NCBI GenBank assembly: GCA_934047225.1
Contig: OW203988.1
Coordinates: 9,954,229 to 10,018,228, forward strand
Source: Ypsolopha sequella
Taxonomy: Eukaryota > Arthropoda > Insecta > Lepidoptera > Ypsolophidae
DNA length: 64,000 bases
Direction: 5' to 3'
Part shown: piece by piece, positions 21,121-32,844 of the stretch
Layout of the letters: each line of letters begins with the position of its first letter
Numbering within the stretch: position 1 is the first letter of the stretch
Notes under the pieces: generated by a model
Databases searched by the model: none
Told to the model about the DNA's origin: nothing
Seen by the model: only the letters and a program-made list of their open reading frames with translations
Position numbers and translations under genes: made by a program

Positions 21121-21290
21121 AGTGCGACTAGGACTCAGGCCATGTGGGTTCCGTGTAGACTTGATATTGACAGACGGGCAGACAAACAAATAGACAGACG
21201 GACAATAAAGTCCCCTAAAAACTGAACCAAATCTGTTTTCTATAGGTAGCTTCTTTTTGTGGAACGCACGAATCATACGGAATCGTCATA
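21121..21290 (+). mobile_element. Degraded GGGTTCCGTA element
   Basis: GAGTGCGACTAGGACTCAGG, GGGTTCCGTG and the (GACAGACGGG/GACAGACGGA) tract are in the order expected of the family seen at 29-335, with many substitutions. Confidence 0.55.
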
Positions 21291-21315
21291 AATCTTACCT
21301 TTTCTGGTCACAAAA

Positions 21316-21709
21316 TCTCCACTAATATTTAAAACTGAGAGTAAGTTTGTTGGTTTGTTATCTAAGATCTCAAAACTACAAAAAAAAATATTTTATAGAG
21401 CAGGTCCTAGTTTAACATATAGGATATTTTTTTCCTGAGTTTCAGCTGCATTCCCTGGAAGTTAATTTCTTTGTCAAGTAAGAATTACGTACTACTACCA
21501 TGTAAAAACGTATACTTGCATAGAATCGAACAGCTCCCTAGGGTGTACACCAAAAAAAAATTATTAGACATATCAATTAATTATCATGAGAACTTAGAAA
21601 CCAGAGTCAGGTCAAATACAGCAGGTAACTATAAAAATTTTTGGTCCCAAAAATATTGACGGATTCGATAGGACCAAGTCGAAGCGGGCGAAGCCGTGGG
21701 CCAAAACTA
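21316..21709 (+). mobile_element. Degraded non-autonomous Helitron
   Basis: The start (A|TCTCCACTAATATTT) and the end (GCGGGCGAAGCCGTGG hairpin followed by CTAA) have the arrangement of lepidopteran Helitrons, which insert between A and T and end in a hairpin plus CTRR. The ends are eroded. No Rep/helicase coding is present. Confidence 0.5.
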
Positions 21710-22026
21710 AAACATTCTGCGTTCGCAAACGTTCTCACACGAAAATACAACGCACAGCGACAGCGACAATTAGACTACACATTCCCAAAAAGGTAAGTCA
21801 TTAGGACATTTCAGATGAGTAACGCCTGACTGATAGGCATTTGTATGCTTATTAGAATAACGCGACTACCATAATAGGCGTTTTGCAATCTAGTCTACAT
21901 TCGGCGACCCATTGTGGCGTGCGAAACTTTTCTCAATTACCCGCGTGATGACTGAGGAAAACTTCATTTTCGGAAGCGCTGCCCGGCCGCCACCAAGGCT
22001 GGCGTTCTCCAGCAAATAAGGCCACA

Positions 22027-22032
22027 TATAAA
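22027..22032 (+). promoter_or_regulatory. TATA box of the second RR-2 cuticle gene
   Basis: TATAAA lies 118 bases before the start codon. A TTCAG initiator-like word has its A at 22061, 34 bases downstream of the first T. Together they form a plausible core promoter with a 5' UTR of about 85 nt. Confidence 0.6.
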
Positions 22033-22144
22033 TGCCTGCGAACCCTCTATTGTACTATTCAGGATTCTGCCACCCACCATACAAGACCTTTCCGTTGTTT
22101 TTCTACGTAGATGTGAATAGTGTTGGGATATTTCCGATATCGAT

Positions 22145-25100
22145 ATGAATCAGTGGCGGTTTTTATTGTCGACTATAGTGTTGTGTGTTGTGAATGGGGC
22201 TCCAAAGCGTGGGGCTGTGTACAAACCTGCGCATGTCCAGGGTGCTTATCCCGATTCAGAGGGTTATTATGTAAGTTGAAGTAACAAAGATTATTTTAGT
22301 TACACATATGATACAGTAATTGTATACAGTGTTAAAATGATGTTGCGAAAGTTGGAAACCCGCCCCGATAGTACCCATACATAAGAAAAACTTTTAGATA
22401 ATAAAAATCGCGAAAATAGAAACAGTTATTTCATACATTTTGGACGAAGGTAGTAACTTTTTTATGGAACAACTGTATGCTTTTTTTTTTCGCAATTTGA
22501 GTGTTTGTTCCATTGTCAAAGTTGTTCGTGTGGACGAGTACTATCTCTAGTTTACGGCTTCCGAAACATCATCTTAACACCTATTATATAAAGCTTTGAA
22601 CAAGAAATTGGGGAAACTGTGAGTAGCAACCAAATTTTAACTGCTTTTTTAAAATATTCTTCGTAAGGCTGAAAATTAAAGAAATATAAAATATTGCTTA
22701 AATGGTATTGCTCATGTACTCGTATTTTGGTAATTATTCGTATACATTGATCTAAATACATAACGTAAGTGCGTCAAACTCTATGAAAATCAAGCGTGTC
22801 ACATTTAACAATGAAAACGGTTGAGAGCTGTTTGAATTTAGAAGGTTTAAGACATGGGTCACAAGAGTCAAATATAGTCAATTGAGGCGATATGTAAAAG
22901 TTTTAGCGTCCCTGTTACTCCATAAGCGAAAAAACCTTCAGTGCAAGAGGGACGGATTCGAGGAAAAGTAGCAAAAAGTCGGTTTTTATTGATATAAAAT
23001 GTACTAAAGTTGCTATCAAAATTTCGTTTAAGGCGATATGCGAAAAAAATACGAGTGTTTCTTTTATGTGTATTTCATGAAGTATACGAAAAATTATAAT
23101 CAGTTTCTGGCATATGCATCTTGTTTGGTTAAATTTTCTTCGATAGAAATAATTGTTGAAATGAGGTCTTCAAACACACTTTTTCTCCTCGTTTGACGAA
23201 TAGGAACCATATACAGAACTCAAAGATATTTTATTAGGTGTGTTTCAACAATATCTAGAGATTCGATATTTAATAAAATTCGATAAAATTTTGCTAGCTA
23301 TTTTAGTTTTTTTATAAAAATTATAAAACTAACATTTTTCGCTTTCGTCCTGAATCCGCCTCTCTCGCACTGCGCGATTTTTCGCTTGCAGTGACAGTGA
23401 CAAAATAAAATTCGCATAGCCTGACAAGTCGTGTGTCGTGTGTTTCTTAAATTGTGTTGTGTCGTCGCTTATGGGGTAACGCCCAAGCAGGTCTTAGATA
23501 CTGTTAAAACCCATCTAATACAATATAATTGCAGTCCATATGTCATTCCAAATTGTCAAACCAGGAGAATTGGTGTCGAAAAAGAACTCATTTCAATAAA
23601 TATTTGTATCGAGCCGAATTGCTCAAAACAATACATTATTTACTGAAGTAGATATGCAAGTTCTAAAAGTGTCGATTTTTCTCCGTAGCGCCTTAAATAT
23701 AGTCAATATCTGTAAAGGAACAGCATTGCTCTCCCTTTTGGTGCGCTTTTTTGGCACCCGAAGTACAAACACTCGCGTCATCTATTTAGATCTATATTTG
23801 CTATCCCTACGATGCAAACCCAAAAGCTAGAAGGTTCGAGCGGGACAAACGATAAAATGTATCGATGATAACAACTTTTTAGTCATGAATATGGATTTAC
23901 ATTTAAGTATTTATTTAACAGAAGGATCATCCTAAATATGCGTTTAACTACGGAGTAGCAGATCACACGACTGGCGATGTGAAGTCACAGCACGAGACCA
24001 GAGATGGTGACGTAGTTAAAGGTAAGAACTTTTTAGGTTTCCGTACCCAAAGAGTAACTAACGGGACCCTATTACTAAGACTGGGCTGTCCGTCTGTCCG
24101 TCTGTCACCAAGCTGTATCTCATGAGCCGTGACAGTTAGACAGTTGAAATTTGCCGTGTATATAGATTTCTTAGGAGTGTCTTATTGAGAAGTTTTTACA
24201 TATTTATGTATATGGAAAAATTATATAAAACTTACATTTATATTTTTCATAATTAAAAACCACGAAAATAAAGTGGGAAGAAAAAACAAAAAACCACGAA
24301 AGCAAAATCCTAAACCCCCATCCGTATTACGATGAGTCGTTATACGTTAAATTACACGTTAAAATCAAGGATTCACTGTATAGGCAATTTTATATGTAGA
24401 GACCTATTATCTGTATATATAAAATTCAAAGGCCTGTCTGACTGACTGACTGATTTATCAACGCACAGCCTAAACCGCTGGTTCTAGAGACTTGAAATTT
24501 TGCATACAGATAGCTTATGTAGTGTAGGCATCCACTAAGAAAGGATTTTTCAAAATTCACTCTCTAAGGGTGTATGGGGAAACAAGATTAGTTAGACTAT
24601 TTTATTCGAGACTTCACAGGAGTACTCCTATCTATAAATGAGTATAAATGTAATTCAACCCCTAAGAGGGGGAAATGGGGTGACAAAGTCTGAAAATCAA
24701 CATGGGTATCGTTTGTATGGTTTGTCGGGTCGCTGATTACGAAAACAACAATTATTTTAAAATTCAACGTGGTGGACGTGAAAAAGGCTTTTCCAGAATT
24801 CAACACCTAAACGGGGGAAATGGGGTGACAAAGTCTGAAAACCAACATGGGTATGGTTTGTATGGTTTATCGGGTCGCTGATTACGAAAACAACAACGAT
24901 TTTAAAATCCAATGTGGTGAACGTAAAAAATGCTTTTCCAGAATTCAACACCTAAAAGGGGGAAATAGGATGATAAAGTCTAAAAATCAACATGGGTTTC
25001 GTTTGTATGGTTTATCGGGTCATTGATTACAAAAAGAACGACGATTTTAAAATCCAACGTGGTGAACGTGAAAAAGGCTTTTCCAGAATTCAACCTCTAA

Positions 25101-28100
25101 AAGGGGGAAATGAAGTCCGAGCATGCGAGTTTTTCAGCCGAGCACCTCACCTTGACTCCCAGAGGGAGTGAGAGCACTTATAATGTTTGTTTCTGAAAAA
25201 AATGTTATTTGTTTCGTGTAGGCCTCGCGGGCGAAGCCGCGGGAAGAAGCTAGTACTAATATATGTAGAGCGTATTGTTTGAAAACTTTTCACAGGGGGA
25301 AACAAATAACAAAGAAAAGAGTGCACAAATAAAAGAAGAAAAAACGGGCAGATTATAGAAATAGGATTGCCCTTAGTTTTGTTCAAGAATGCCGTGGATA
25401 CAGAGTTTCTAATATTTTCAGAATAAATTTTAGTAAAATCATCTCAATGTTTTGTTACAAATGTTTTTGTAATCTAATGTTTCTACTTATTATAAATGGT
25501 CTACATATATATGTACTTTGCTCTTCGCTCGTACCTGAGTACACAATGAGGTCTCCAAAGTATGTGTTTCAGAAAGATCAAGAAGATAAATAAAATTTCC
25601 CACAAAAGTTTACTTCCATACAACGTGATTCACTTATATTGGCGATTGTCTTACCGTATCATACATAAATCTGTAGGATAACGCATTCAATTGTTTGCTA
25701 AATAGTTTCTTGGATACATAGGTACTTAGTATAGAGTTTTGTCGAATGACAGGACCATAATTCTTACAAAGCTAAGAGAAAGTTAGCGAGTACTGTTTCT
25801 CAAATAGCACCTTCTGTTAAGACAATTAGGAGATGATTCAGAAAAATATGAAATCAGTTCGCTTTGTGTGTTGTATTAAATAATGAGTCACATATAAAAA
25901 AACTTTATCAAAGTTGCGAAAAAATACTCTGAATTTTCGGAAAAAAAGTGATCAAACGTTTCCGAATGAATTTTATTTTTTTTGTTCAGTGCTTCAATGA
26001 ACATTACACTAGTGAACAGGTCTGTGAGTGAAAGGGTTAAGGGTTTTGTTGATGCAGTAGTAACTACTTATAATCCACACAAATTGGCGTATGTCACACT
26101 CGTCCACAATTGTTTTTACCTTCGTCCAAGTTTTTACCCCATGTTTCATTAAGGCTGCGCTGAGCGTAGAACGATTAGACACCTGGCTTGTTCTCCCGTG
26201 GTCGATTTTATCGTGGTAGTATTTATTGAATTAAAAAAAAAGTCATATTTAATTTACCAGACTAAAATTTAAAAAATGTGAAACGGCCCAATTGTATTTT
26301 ATAACGTTTGTGATTGTCTTGAATTGTGGTTGAGACAAAATACGACAGTAAAGTTTTTGAAATTTTTTTAGATTTTGGGCCTACTTTAGATAGATTTCTT
26401 TCTTACACCATAAGTTATTTTCAATATTCACTGCGGCGGAAGTGTAGATACATTGTCTGTGATAATAAATACATATTTTATTTATTTATCATTAAAATAT
26501 TATTCAATAAATCAATTTAACAGTGACTGTCGTTTTAGATTATTTTGCTCGGCCCCCTCTTAACAATGTTTTCGTTTTTATCATATATTTATCATTTTTA
26601 CAAAGATCCTTGCGGGGCGACAAATAAAACGTGTTTTCAAGCAAATTACATCTAAATTTACGGAAACTGTACATATGAATAGGTACAACTCCGCATACCG
26701 TTCTTAGACTCATCTTTACCATTATTTTTTATCTTTTAATGAATGAATGAATACACACTTTATTGTACACGGTTAAATAAAAAATTGAGAACAGAGTTTT
26801 GAACACACACTGTTGTACAAGGGCGGACTTATTACTTAAAGCAATTTCTTCCAGCCAACCTTTGGGTGGTGAAAAAGTATTATTTTACGTAATGTGGAAG
26901 TGGATACCAAATTTAAGAAATAAATAAATAAAACAAGAATCAAAACCAATAAAGTGAATATACATAATGCCTAATGTATAATATACTCCTAGCCAAATAA
27001 ACTTACACAATATATTTTATGTTTGATATATATACATACATACGGTATACATACAAATAATAAAAAAAAATTACTTAATATACTATACATAAAAACATCA
27101 ATAGACTGAGTAATGAAGTGAGACTACCAACCTAAAGAAACTTCATGAATTTCGCCGGTGAAGGCGATATACGTATCTTAGTGATTAAATCATTCCACAG
27201 ACGGACGTCATCGTATCATCATCGTTTCAATCTGTCTGTATACAGGATGATTGAAAATTGCTCTTATTCCTCTCGGGGGAAGAAACTATGATTAATTTGG
27301 AGTGATTTGACCCCTATCACTTGGGGGTCGCAAATCCGCCATTTTCGAGAAAATCAATATTCTTTGTTTTATTTATAAAAAGCGAAATTTCGCAAAAAAT
27401 AAACGCTACACAAAATGTTTTATTGTTTTTTGGCCTGAAATTTGGTGTGAACATCAATTCACTGATTGGTCGACCTCTTTAAAGCTAAAAATCACTCAAA
27501 CAATTGCAAAATCTTATGTTGCATGTCTAAAATCATGATAAAAAAGAAATAAAATTTCTCGAAAACGGCAGATTTGCGACCCCCAGGTGATAGGGGTCAA
27601 ATTACTCCAAATAAATCATAGTCTCTTCCCCCGAGAGGAATAAGAGCAATTTCCAATAACCCTGTATATAAAATTCAAAGTCCTGACTGACTGACTGATA
27701 TATCAACGCACAGCCTAAACCGCTGGTCTTAGAGACTTCGCTGCCGTATTCAAACTTGACATTTTTTTGACAACTGATAGGGATTTTCACACTTTTTCGG
27801 AAAAACTTTGATTGGTGAGTCCCCGTATTTGGCACTCTAGCGAGGCTACGAGCATGTGAGGACAGAGAACGCGCCCGCGAGGCTGAAGGCCGAGCAGGGT
27901 GCGTTCGTAGTCCAAGCATGCGAGTTTTTCAGCCGAGCACTACACCTTGACTCCCAGAGGGAGTGAGAGCACTTATAATGTTTGTTTCTGAAAAAAAAAA
28001 AATCGTTTTCTGTAGGCCACGCGGGCGAAGCCGCGGGCAGAAGCTAGTGGTATATTAAAATGATGATGTAAGAATTTTTTCCACCAGTTTTTAGAATTAA

Positions 28101-29522
28101 CCAACCCTCGAATACTGTTTTATTTCAGGTCAATATTCCCTGGTAGAACCAGATGGTTCCATCCGCACCGTTGACTACACAGCAGATCCAGTAAACGGCT
28201 TCAACGCCATCGTCTCGAAGACAGGGCCGACAATACACGCGCAGCCGCACTATCCGCCGATCAAGCACTATTCGCCGATCAAGCACCATAGACCCGTCCA
28301 GCATCATACACCTATCCAACATATTCAGCCAGACCAGCACATCCAGCCTGTCCATCAAATCCAGCCTGTCCACCAAATCCAATCTGTCCAGCACATCCAG
28401 CCTGTCCCGCACTTCTTACCTATCCAACATGTACAGTCAGGGCCACAGAAACCTTTGGTACCTTATTTGATGAAGCCTATACCAGTTCCTGTAGAGTTGC
28501 CGAGGCAGTTTTTCCAGAAGCCTATTTATGCATCAGCTGCGCCTTTTTGTGAGTACTAGAGTTGATTAGATGTTTAGTTTAAGTTTTATAGCATTTCACT
28601 GAATACGCCATGTAAGTATCATACAACGTGTAACAGAAAGGTGTAACCATATTTGAAGAGCTTATTCAGTCAATGGTATAGAACAACTTTTACTATGGAG
28701 CCAAAACTGAAATCTCGAAAAAAATATCTGCCCTTCCATAAATTTCGACCGAGCGGCATTGCAGTTTTCTATGAAACAGTTATTTTTTTTTTCGAGATAC
28801 AGGGTTTGTTGCATAGTAAAAGTTGTTCTATACCATTGACTGAATAAGCTCTTCAAATATGGTTATATATAACTGTAATGTTAATATTTATTATGTAATA
28901 TAAGTTTATATATTGGTAAAAATATATACATTTATATCTAAATTATATATCCAAGATTAATATTTTATTCTATTACAATAATGTTTTATTATTTTTCTGT
29001 TTTAATATTTTAACTATACGCTGATTTTATTGAATATGTTTAGGTTAAAGTAAATAGTAAGTTAATTAAGTTTTTTTTTTCTTTTAATGGTGGTGGCAGA
29101 ATAACAGCGTTCCTAATGCCTTTGGTATAGGAACATATGCTGAGTCACCGTCCTTTTTAACAGTGCCATACATCTTTACGTTTAAGAACATTGTATTACT
29201 TTGTCCATAATGGTGTGTTAAATAAATGTCTTTTTATTTTATTTTCTGTTACACGTTGTATAATTCTGATGTATCCCTCAAAATTACCCACATCCACAAA
29301 GAAACTGTCCAGTGTCCACATACAATATACCGAGCATTGTTACGTTCAATTAGTGCCAGATAACAATTCGAATCCTTCATTGTGCTATTGTTTGTCAGTT
29401 ATTTACCTTGTCCCTATGTGTTCACAGTGTACACCAAGGATATCACGCCGCGGTTGCATGGCTATGACGGCTTCGACTTCGACGGCCCGTTCCCAGAGCC
29501 ACCGCACGAGCAGTACTTCTAA
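22145..29522 (+). CDS. RR-2 cuticular protein, complete four-exon gene (246 aa)
   Basis: Exons 22145-22270, 23922-24021, 28129-28548 and 29428-29522 all have GT/AG borders and join without a frame break. Residues 1-18 are a signal peptide ([18 protein letters not shown]). Residues 46-105 are the RR-2 chitin-binding core: [53 protein letters not shown]. Residues about 110-185 are a His/Gln/Pro-rich segment with irregular [12 protein letters not shown] repeats. The C-terminus ([16 protein letters not shown]...) is acidic and aromatic. The product is secreted and binds chitin in the procuticle, where His-rich tails can take part in cross-linking or pH-dependent assembly. Skipping the last splice would add only Cys-Glu-Tyr before TAG at 28557-28559. 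Introns of 1.65, 4.1 and 0.88 kb are filled with transposons. Confidence 0.93.
22887..23692. mobile_element. TTAA-family MITE with a second copy nested inside
   Basis: The outer element begins GGCGATATGTAAAAGTTT and ends TCTCCGTAGCGCC before TTAA. Its left flank is TTGA, probably mutated TTAA. At 23028-23031 a TTAA is followed by GGCGATATGCGAAAA, the start of a related element that runs through ATTCGCATAGCC (23422) to a TTAA at 23447-23450. The TTAA target is that of piggyBac transposases. The outer family matches 39152-39746, the inner family 37446-37867 and 42276-42691. Both lie in intron 1 of the cuticle gene. Confidence 0.75.
24029..24180 (-). mobile_element. Truncated GGGTTCCGTA element next to splice donor
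   Basis: TTTTTAGGTTTCCGTACCCA, GGGACCCTATTACTAAGACT and CTGTATCTCATGAGCCGTGA match the family at 29-335. It starts only about eight bases after the donor GT of exon 2. Confidence 0.7.
24410..25253 (+). mobile_element. Non-autonomous Helitron (844 bp) with internal tandem repeat
   Basis: The 5' end is A|TCTGTATATATAAAATTC and the 3' end is the hairpin CGCGG-GCGAAG-CCGCG followed by AAGAAGCTAG|T. A TC start, a CTAG end, a 3' hairpin and A/T flanks without target duplication are Helitron hallmarks. No Rep-helicase ORF exists. It lies in intron 2 of the cuticle gene. Confidence 0.82.
24652..25105 (+). repeat. 145-bp tandem repeat inside the Helitron (about 3 copies)
   Basis: AATTCAACCCCTAAGAGGGG at 24652 recurs with small changes at 24797, 24942 and 25087, exactly 145 bases apart. 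Each unit includes AAATGGGGTGACAAAGTCTG and GTATGGTTTATCGGGTCGCT. Minus-strand frames that cross the units are a by-product. Confidence 0.9.
25254..26744. other. Intron 2 sequence, no feature recognised
   Basis: AT-rich intronic DNA. I find no exon with acceptor, frame and donor that would insert into the cuticle gene, and no repeat I can name. Confidence 0.45.
26745..27180 (-). mobile_element. LINE 3' end, minus strand
   Basis: A (GAAT)n tract at 26738-26752 is followed by ACACTTTATTGTACACGG, TTGTACAAGGGCGGACTTAT and AAGCAATTTCTTCCAGCCAACC. This series is the 3' UTR of a common lepidopteran non-LTR element read in reverse. A related terminus is at 56247-56380. No ORF part remains. Confidence 0.6.
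27231..28047 (+). mobile_element. Non-autonomous Helitron split by a MITE
   Basis: The 3' part (27669-28047) matches the Helitron at 24410: ATTCAAAGTCCTGACTGACT, CAACGCACAGCCTAAACCGC, GAGAGCACTTATAATGTTTG, then GCGGGCGAAGCCGCGGGCAG and CTAG|T. Its first ten bases, A|TCTGTCTGTA, appear to lie at 27231-27240, before the TIR element 27241-27666. Reading it as one Helitron with a nested MITE restores both a TC start and an A/T insertion site. Confidence 0.7.
27241..27666. mobile_element. TIR element nested in Helitron (about 426 bp)
   Basis: Arms of about 110 bp are inverted: TTGCTCTTATTCCTCTCGGG / CCCGAGAGGAATAAGAGCAA and GACCCCTATCACTTGGGGGT / ACCCCCAGGTGATAGGGGTC. The termini are TACAGG/CCTGTA with TA on both sides, consistent with a mariner-type TA target. 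No transposase is encoded. Confidence 0.8.
28621..29261. mobile_element. TIR element with nested MITE in intron 3
   Basis: ATACAACGTGTAACAGAAA at 28621 is exactly mirrored by TTTCTGTTACACGTTGTAT ending at 29261. The enclosed sequence is AT-rich with no ORF of note, apart from the second element at 28646-28863. TA next to each end suits a mariner-like target. Confidence 0.75.
28646..28863. mobile_element. Nested 218-bp MITE with TA duplication
   Basis: ACCATATTTGAAGAGCTTAT at the left and its exact reverse complement at the right, flanked by TA on each side (28644-28645 and 28864-28865). The arms continue for about 50 bases with perfect pairing (to AACTTTTACTATG). This is a mariner/Tc1-type MITE, younger than the element around it. 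Confidence 0.88.
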
Positions 29523-29793
29523 TTATATATGGGTTGTAATTAACTGACCATCAAAAAAAAAAAGTCGGCATCGAAATTACTAAATTGGCATCAAAAATAA
29601 TATGTTGAAACCTAAACTAAACTTAGTAATTTAGCTGCTCATCTAGTATTTTTTAGATGGTCAACCTATTAATATCCATTCTATGTTATAGGGGAGTATT
29701 GGAGTAGGTACTAATGGTATAAGAAAACAGGTATGCTCAATTTACCAACTTCAAGAATGTCGAGATTTGGGGATAGTCTGCTGCACAATACGA

Positions 29794-29799
29794 AATAAA
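29794..29799 (+). terminator. Candidate poly(A) signal of the second RR-2 gene
   Basis: AATAAA lies 272 bases after the TAA stop, the first canonical hexamer downstream. No transcript evidence is available. Confidence 0.45.
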
Positions 29800-29849
29800 G
29801 AAGTAAATTTAGTATCTATGTATTTCGTAAGGAAAAAATGTTACTACCC

Positions 29850-30600
29850 ATCCTAAACAATAAGGCAAATCATTTATTAGCGTTTGATTGAGATGTTGGC
29901 TCATTGGATTATTTGTCTTGAACGGGTAATACTTACGCAGCGAAACAACAAATTTGAGTTTTTAGCTAATACTGAAATATTTTATATGGAAAAATAAATT
30001 GGATTGGAATAGGTTTACTTCATATTTGTACTATATATTAAAAAAAAGTTAATCCCGTAACCGCATAACCTTGAGAGGCCCCTCCTGGAACTTTCTCAAG
30101 ATTCAAACAAAAGGTAAAAACTGATTGTGCAGTCAACAGCTTATTTTCTTCATATTTTTTTTTCACAAGTATTATCTAGCGACATCTAACTACGTCTCTA
30201 TGCAGCCCAAAAAGCAACATTTGATGAAAGACCATCACAATAGCTGTTTGAATATTTTGAATATTGCCTCGGTTTTACGCAAAGTTTAGTAATTTGTATA
30301 ATTTTACTGGAAATTAAAAAAGAGAAATGCAGACGTTGTTCATGTGAAGAAGACTAAGCTTATACACAATTCTATAAATAAACAGTAACCTTTTCATGGA
30401 AAACAGTGTTTACCTGAAACTATTTCACAAATTCGGCGCCGTTTGAATATCTCGCTATCTCGCACTTCTTGATGAGAGATGGATCAGAGTGCGGTGTGCA
30501 CTATGTGTGCAAAGTTTCATTGAGATCAAAGCCACCAGGACGTCACAAACACCCAAAGCATTTATATGGCAGCTGAGCGGGTCGTTTTAAAACCATAAAA
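29850..30600. repeat. Dispersed repeat, about 750 bp
   Basis: 30060-30600 is the reverse complement, with substitutions, of 54335-54895: TTGATGAGAGATGGATCAGA, CTAGCGACATCTAACTACGT and CATTTATATGGCAGCTGAGC all have counterparts. 29850-30050 matches 45165-45420 in the same orientation (TTGGCTCATTGG, TTTTAGCTAATACTGAAATA). No conserved ORF is visible. I cannot name the family. Confidence 0.65.
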
Positions 30601-31316
30601 ATAGGGATGAAATCATTCTAATTTATTTTTTTAGACACAGTATATATATTAATAATCCTAGTATATTGTTCATTAGTACGTTCCCTTGATAAACATTCGC
30701 CAAATCCAGTATATTTCTTTCTGTATAAGATGAAGTAATAATGGTGACAGGATGACAGATGATATTTACAAGATGACAATGAGAATAAAAAAATAAAAAA
30801 ATATAAATTTTATAAAAAATAAAAATTTCATTCTTAATATATCTTGGACTCTATTGTGTTATCTTATAATAATTATGTCTCATTTATGTGTATTTACCTA
30901 TATAATTATATATAAAAACAAAAGAAACAAGCTGATAAATATAATATAAATATATTTTTATTTCTGTATAAGAGGTGTCCGAATTTTGTTCATGTTCTAG
31001 AGTCAGTTCCAGCTTAAAACTTTTCCCCAAATCCCGAATTTCTCGAAGATGGACAAAAAGGAGAGGGTACCTGTCTTCTTATAGCATGGTTACTTTAAGC
31101 AGTATTCTAATGTGAAATAATTTATGTTTCATAAGTTTTGTAGTCGTATCGTTTTTTTTTAACAAATCTTATAGTTGTATATCAGTCAAAAATAACACAA
31201 TATTTGAATCATTTACAAAATTGTTTTCGTTGAAGATTATAACAATTAATAAAAGTTATTCCGATCTCAGAGGATTGTTATATCATGCTTCTATAAGAAA
31301 AGCCGAATGGTTAAAT
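30601..31316. other. AT-rich unassigned stretch
   Basis: Nothing recognisable beyond simple A/T-rich sequence. Confidence 0.4.
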
Positions 31317-32037
31317 ATAAGGTGACTTCTAATTATATAGCCAAATTGATACTGGAGACTAGTAAGGGTCAGGACCAAGGATCGGTGACCCTTTTTGTGA
31401 AAATAGCAAAATAAAATTTGTACCTCTACACAAATTTACGAACAACTCCCGACTCTCCTTAACTCAATTCGCTTAGATTAAATTATGTTAAGGTGTGTTA
31501 ATTCGAAAAATATTTCGAGATTTTGGTTTAATAAGCCATATTTTGGAACTTGTGGTCAAAAAAACCTCATCATGATGAATATTTTTACGAAAAAGGTGCA
31601 ACTTCTATTTGACTTCGTGTGACGTCACTTGTGAAAAGGCTGTTTAGAAATGTGTCCTTTGCTATCAAGATAAAATAAAAATTTGCTTCCGACTGATTTG
31701 ACAGATGGATGGATGAGAAGACAGACCACTTTTTATAAGCAAGGCAAAGATCCACAATCAGTATAGTGCCTTAAATCCCCAAATGACGACAAATCTGAAA
31801 ATTCATTAAAAGATCTTAAAAAAAAGATCAAATTATATACCATAATAATGAAAACTATGATTTCAAATGGAGTATATTCTCTGAAAAACAGAAATAAAAA
31901 TAAATTCTTTTAGGAATTAAGTTACGGGAATTAGTATAGTTAGCCTAAATTTTATTTTGCGTTTTTACAAAAAGGGTCATTAAACCACTTACCGAGTCTC
32001 TGGTATGAGTTTGGCTAGATAAATAAATGTCACCTTA
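31317..32037. mobile_element. TIR element, about 720 bp
   Basis: The left arm (ATAAGGTGACTTCTAATTAT, then GACCCTTTTTGTGAAAATAG, CAAAATAAAATTT) is mirrored by the right arm (AAATTTTATTTTGCG, TTTTTACAAAAAGGGTCATT, ATAAATAAATGTCACCTTAG). The arms are about 100 bp and imperfect, so the insertion is old. No coding sequence lies between them. Confidence 0.7.
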
Positions 32038-32844
32038 GGCATAAATAATTTATTTATTTATTAATTTTATTTAATGACCTGTACAAGATGAAGGTTAATA
32101 TTTTTTTTTGTGTCAGTGGACTATTTTTTGTATTTACAATTGAAAAATCAAAAAAACTATGAAAATCAATCAAACTCGTTTTATTTATTTAACGTTTTTC
32201 CCAATTACCTATACAGTGTCTCCCTCGTAAGAGTGCTCATCCGAAAGGAGGTGAACCTAGTTCAAAATGTATCGGTAAAAATAAAGAAAAACATTTTGTT
32301 TGGTTGTTTTATTAAAAGTAAATTCGGCCGTTTTTAGCAAAAGTAAATTTTTAGCTCATCAAAGACGTTGTCTATGAAAACTATGCTATTTAAAAATAGT
32401 TCAGTGCTATATCTACGCATTTACTTGAGCAGATTTTCAATAATTATTCTAGTAAGTAAATAATTAATTTATTTCTAAAGTTAAGCAGCACTTTCGCAGC
32501 TTATAGCGCCTTAAGTGGTGATTTGCTTGGGAGTCTCCAGATTTGGTCCAACTGAATAGTTTTTTTGGGAAAATGGTGTCAAAACTAGTATCAAATTTTA
32601 CCAAGGCACTCTTTTGTGTGGTGTCGTAAAATATCTATCTTAGACGCCGAGCTGTTACCAGGTCACCCTTTGGTTTTTCAGCAGCACTCCGCACAATAAC
32701 CCAGACGGGTGCCCCATAACCGACTTGATTAAAGCATGAAATTTGGCCATCCTCCAGTCAACGATTATCTTCATTGCCTTCAGCACCGACCTTGCATATT
32801 TGCAACTTGCATATCCTGAAAAATGTACTTACATGAAGTATGTT
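32038..32844. other. Unassigned stretch
   Basis: No gene called. The 75-residue open frame at 32110-32337 has no recognisable domain. The part from 32640 to 32815 is GC-richer and may be an old element fragment. Confidence 0.4.

Noticed and set aside
24597..24951. Two related minus-strand frames
   Set aside because: Both are products of the 145-bp tandem repeat inside the Helitron.
28125..28412. 95-residue minus-strand frame with LDRLDV repeats
   Set aside because: Antisense of the His/Gln/Pro repeat region in exon 3 of the cuticle gene.
28653..28856. Plus- and minus-strand frames starting with the same residues
   Set aside because: They are mirror readings of the perfect inverted arms of the MITE at 28646-28863.
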